Shown here one piece after another: positions 60,297 to 64,000 of a DNA stretch of 64,000 bases; within the stretch, counting starts at the first letter, position 1, and each line of letters begins with the position of its first letter. The DNA is from Harmonia axyridis (lineage: Eukaryota > Arthropoda > Insecta > Coleoptera > Coccinellidae). The position numbers and the translations under genes were made by a program. The notes beneath the pieces are model-generated. The model was not told the DNA's origin. It ran no database searches and was given only the letters and a program-made list of their open reading frames with translations. The stretch spans positions 33,387,720 to 33,451,719 of the forward strand of contig NC_059504.1 of the NCBI RefSeq assembly GCF_914767665.1, written 5' to 3'.

Positions 60297-60924
60297 TTCA
60301 CGATAGATTGGTGGTGTAGGATCAGAGAAACAGGAAAATGATACTCTGTTAGTTCGCCGACGTTTCGGAAAAATTTATTTCCATCCTCAGGGCTCTACAA
60401 AATTTATGGAAAACATCATCAACAAGCTAGACAAATGTATCTTTCCAAAATGATCTCATTAAAATTCAAATCAATTCTCCAATATTTCACGTAAAAAGAA
60501 ATCATAATAAGTTAAAAAGCGGGGACAAACAATGCGACCGATGCATAGACAGTACGCCGACAGACGGAGGTGAAATCAAAGAACAGCGGACTCGAAACAA
60601 ATTAGGGTAAAGAACTTAAATGTATGTATGTGATGCGCTGAAGTAATGAAGTCGGTAGGGGCTAAAAATCTTTATTTTATTTTATTTTTATTCATTCCAT
60701 AGTTGGATATTTATTTTTAATAAGAAATAATAAAATCGGCTTAGTTGTTGGATGTCAGCTCTAGAATTTACTGAGTCATGGATACTTATTTGTAACATTT
60801 CAACAATTAGCCGATTGCTCAAGTATGGCTCCCTCTTCAATATTTTGACGTCTTCAAAATTAAAGCTGTGATTTTCGTTCAGGCAATGTTCGGCCAAGGC
60901 TGTTTTAGGGTTGGAGATCGGCAA
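60297..60924 (-). repeat. Inverted 3'-end copy of PLE-4
   Basis: Reverse complement of parts of 62631-63606. It carries the last ~75 codons of the endonuclease ORF (ISNPKTALAEHCLNENHSFN, RADIQQLSRFYYFLL), the 3' UTR and the hammerhead-like core (60390-60363). Relative to the right-hand copy it lacks about 360 bp (63118-63477). Some codons differ (VEMLQI against FEMLQI). Confidence 0.85.
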
Positions 60925-61003
60925 CATCTCCATACCTAATAATGTAGAGTGTTTTCTTAGCTTGGGTCATCAGTTTAATCTTCCTTACACCAACTAAATA
61001 CCG

Positions 61004-62857
61004 GTGATGAACATAATTGTTGACTGTGAGAGAGTTATCCGTAGACATGATTTTGAGAATAGAGATTTAGTCAGGGGAAGAGTTGTCAACACTATCATGA
61101 ATTTTTTGAATTCGAATCAATATTCAAAATCTTTTAGTCCCTCCTTGTATCGGGATATGAGAGATACTCGGGCGTTCCTCTTGAACAATAAAGATCATGT
61201 AGTTATTTTGAGAGCTGATAAAGGGAACGATCCTGTTGTTATGAATAAGGATGAATATTCTAAAAAGTGTACAGAACTTCTTGACGATTCGCAAACCTAT
61301 GAAAAATTGGAATCTGACCCCACTGTTCGCGTCCAAAACAAGAACAACAGATTCGTCAAAGTCCTGTTGAACAAGGACCTAGTACCGGAACCTGTTGCAA
61401 AGAAATTGACTTCTAATGATTGCATTTTGCCTAAGATGTACTTTCTACCAAAAATACAAAAAACAGGCATACCGCTGAGACCTCTTTTAAGCTTTGTTGG
61501 TTCCCCTATATGAGCTATCAAAGTTCATCGCTGATCTATTAAAGCCGACGAACACTATGTCCGGAATTCTTTCGACTTCTTCAATTCAATCAATAAGACC
61601 AGATTGCCACCTGAGTATGTATTACTATCACTTGATGTCGTTTCTCTTCACACTAACACGCCTACAGATTTAGCACTACAAATCATTGAAGAAAATTGGA
61701 ATATGGTTTCTGACCCCTTGGTTTCTGACCCCTCATTTGATTTCGAAACCTTCAAGAAGATATATAATTTTTTGATAACTATCAGTTATTTCTGTTTCAA
61801 CGGACAATTTGTTCGGCAGATCTTTGGTTTCGGGATGGGGAATTGTGTTTCGCAGATTTGCTGTGACATTGTAATGGAGAAGCTTCAAGATTATTGTCTC
61901 TCTCGGTTGCCTTTTAGTATACCAATTTTCAAAAGTTATGTCGATGATATTTTCACTTCTATTCCTGTTAACACTGAACAACTCGTGTGGGACACTTTCA
62001 ACTCTTTCCACCCAAAATTACAGTTCACTTTAGAATTGGAATCAAAAAGCGCTCTGAATTTCCTTGACATGAGAGTTGAACGCATGGATGGAAATGTTTT
62101 GTACGTTGATTGGTATCATAAACCTACTTTTTCTGGAAGGTATATAGGTTTTCACTCTCATCATGCCATGATACATAAAGTTAACATCATACGAAATCTC
62201 AGTTCAGAGCCTTGAACCTCTCTGACAAAAGGTATCATGAAAAAACCTGAAAGAGATCAGATCCATTTTACTAAGCAACAGCTATCCGGCGCTTCTCATA
62301 AACAAAATATTAGGGAGTCTCTCAAACCCTCTCCACCACAGATCATTTCATTTGGGGAACTTTCGAGTACAAACTCATATATATCAAAGGCCTCTCAGAG
62401 AGACTATCCAAGATTTTTCAAAAGGAGAACGTCAGGGTGTCTTTCAAAATTCAAATACCTTAGGCAATATTTTTTCAGTATTGTCAAAAACCCGACACCA
62501 ACTCTTCTGAACTCCAACGTTGTTTATAAAATCAGTTGTCTAAATTGTTCTCGCGTTTACATAGGACAGACGGGCCGATATCTGAAATCCAGAATACAGG
62601 AACCAATTAGGTCTGTCCGTTTGCCGATCTCCAACCCTAAAACAGCCTTGGCCGAACATTGCCTGAACGAAAATCACAGCTTTAATTTTGAAGACGTCAA
62701 AATATTGAAGAGGGAGCCATACTTGAGCAATCGGCTAATTTTTGAAATGTTACAAATAAGTATCCATGACTCAGTAAATTCTAGAGCTGACATCCAACAA
62801 CTAAGCCTATTTTATTATTCCTTATTAAAAACAAATATCCAACTGCGGAATGAATAA
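61004..62857 (+). pseudogene. PLE-4 reverse transcriptase and GIY-YIG endonuclease, broken
   Basis: Part 1 (61004-61513): VVILRADKGNDPVVMNKDEY, KMYFLPKIQKTGIPLRPLLS and a stop after GSPI. Part 2 (61604-62215, other frame): EYVLLSLDVVSLHTNTPTDL (motif A), FGFGMGNCVSQICCDIVME (motif B, changed from the usual G-PMG--SP), KSYVDDIFTSI (motif C), SALNFLDMRVERMDG, WYHKPTFSGRYI. Part 3 (62237-62857): NSNVVYKISCLNCSRVYIGQ, then RYLKSRIQEP and the C-terminus. Three frame breaks at least. The altered motif B suggests long decay or an unusual variant. Confidence 0.85.
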
Positions 62858-63113
62858 AAATAAAATGAAATAAAGATTTCTAGCCCCTATCGACTTCATT
62901 ACTTCAGCGCATCACATACATACATCTAAGTTTTTTACCCTAATTTGTTTCGAGTCCGCTGTTCTTTGATTTCACCTCCGTCTGTCGGCGTACTGTCTAT
63001 GCATCGGTCGCATTGTTTGTCCCTGCTTTTTAACTTATTATGATTTCTTTTTAAGTGAAATATTGGAGAATTGATTTGAATTTTAATGAGATGATTTTGG
63101 GAAGATACATTTG

Positions 63114-63433
63114 TCTAGGTTGTAAGTACTCTGTTTGTACCTATATGTGTGTATATTGCTTTTTATTTTTATTCTTGTTTTGAACTTAAAATGTTTCGAA
63201 TTATATAATGTTTCCTTGTATATCTAAATTATACCATCTTTTCTGTGATATTTTCTAGTCAATAACATTTAGTTCTAGGTTGTAAGTACTCTGTTTGTAC
63301 CTATATGTGTGTATATTGCTTTTTATTTTTATTCTTGTTTTGAACTTAAAATGTTTCGAATTATATAATGTTTCCTTGTATATCTAAATTATACCATCTT
63401 TTCTGTGATATTTTCTAGTCAATAACATTTAGT
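63114..63433. repeat. Perfect tandem duplication, 2 x 160 bp
   Basis: TCTAGGTTGTAAGTACTCTG starts copies at 63114 and 63274, and both end AATAACATTTAGT. I see no difference between them. It lies in the PLE-4 3' UTR and is absent from the inverted copy at 60297-60924. Confidence 0.95.
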
Positions 63434-63511
63434 AATGCTCATCTTTCCTTTATTTTTGTGAACACCTTCATCAATGTTACAAATGATGTTTTCCATGAAT
63501 TTTGTAGAGCC

Positions 63512-63550
63512 CTGAGGATGGAAATAAATTTTTCCGAAACGTCGGCGAAC
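63512..63550 (+). ncRNA. Hammerhead-like core in the PLE-4 3' end
   Basis: CTGAGGA (63512-63518), stem GGAAA/TTTCC with a 6-nt loop, GAAA (63536-63539), then CGTCGGCG. It is repeated in the inverted copy at 60390-60363. Core and stem II fit; stems I and III are not proven. Confidence 0.5.
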
Positions 63551-63606
63551 TAACTGAGTATCATTTTCCTGTTTCTCTGATCCTACACCACCTACAAATC
63601 GTGAAG

Positions 63607-64000
63607 TTTATTATTATATGTTGGTACATACTCGGAACTTTCCTGCCACGGATTTATCAATTATCTGTCAAACTGTTCTGCCAACCCAAATTTTGCAATG
63701 CAAAAATCACTAAACGATATCAAATAGTGGAAATATTTCATTAATTTCAATTGAAATTTAGAGAAAAAAAAATTATAATACTCTCACAGAAGGTTAATTC
63801 TACCATTACTTGAGAATTGGATGGCTAATTGTTTAAAATAAAATGCTGAAAATCTTACTAGTTCAGTGCTATAAGTAATACCTAAGGGTATTCTGATGTT
63901 GAGCCTCTTATGAGTACTTGGGGGTACCTACTTCCTTTAAACATCTCCAATAACACGACATTACGCTTTCAGCTCTGACTTTATAGAAAGACCCACCTTC
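63607..64000. other. Right flank, no feature recognised
   Basis: AT-rich sequence. No open frame or repeat with recognisable similarity. Confidence 0.4.

Larger units (their letters stand above)
60925..63606 (+). mobile_element. Penelope-like element PLE-4
   Basis: Nearly complete plus-strand element: RT N-terminus, RT palm, linker, GIY-YIG endonuclease, long 3' UTR with a duplicated 160-bp unit, and a terminal hammerhead-like core. With the inverted copy at 60297-60924 it has the same design as PLE-1, though the two share little sequence. Both outer ends show TCACGAT / ATCGTGA. Confidence 0.85.

Overview
This is eukaryotic nuclear DNA, almost certainly from an insect. The genes have GT-AG introns, coding density is very low, the sequence is AT-rich, and the transposon mix is insect-like: Penelope-like, CR1/jockey, RTE and R4-type LINEs, Tc1, mariner, hAT and a CsRn1-like gypsy element. 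A beetle is plausible, but the sequence does not prove it. No tRNA, rRNA, CRISPR array or prokaryotic operon was seen.

Only one convincing host gene is present: a family-4-type cytochrome P450 on the minus strand. Seven exons can be placed (32076-31879, 31780-31595, 30899-30523, 30463-30395, 18040-17869, 8484-8311, 7028-6871). Every junction has GT-AG signals and matching phase, and together they give about 444 stop-free codons with the I-helix, ExxR, PERF-like and heme-Cys motifs. The N-terminal anchor exon (about 55-60 residues) was not found. Two introns of 9.4 kb and 12.4 kb hold most of the mobile elements in the left half.

Layout. 1-1146: hAT transposase remnant and a GC-rich hAT-like end. 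1147-6069: a young gypsy-type LTR retrotransposon on the minus strand with intact pol, gag broken by one stop, a G GGA AAC slip site and a tRNA-Trp-like primer site. 6871-32076: the P450 gene. Its 9.4 kb intron holds DNA-transposon debris, a hAT MITE, a palindrome with 1.08 kb arms and a jockey/CR1 LINE fragment. Its 12.4 kb intron holds RTE LINE pieces, an R4-type LINE tail and a cluster of three Penelope-like elements. 32.7-35.3 kb: a Tc1 element with terminal repeats and a mariner pseudogene. 36-39 kb: a CR1-type LINE with a PHD-finger ORF1 and a large internal RT deletion, then a THAP-like fragment. 39.6-45.2 kb: minisatellites, hairpins and MITE-like inverted repeats. 46-56.4 kb: nested LINEs, with an R4-type LINE (plus) split by a nearly full-length jockey/CR1 LINE (minus), followed by another minus-strand LINE fragment. 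56.4-60.3 kb: no recognisable gene. 60.3-63.6 kb: a fourth Penelope-like element.

The most interesting recurring structure is the Penelope-like organisation. Two unrelated copies each carry an inverted copy of their own 3' end on the 5' side, and two more are fused head to head. Their 3' ends carry a hammerhead-ribozyme-like core (CTGANGA, short stem, GAAA). Nearly all mobile-element genes here carry stops, frameshifts or deletions; the gypsy pol is the main exception.
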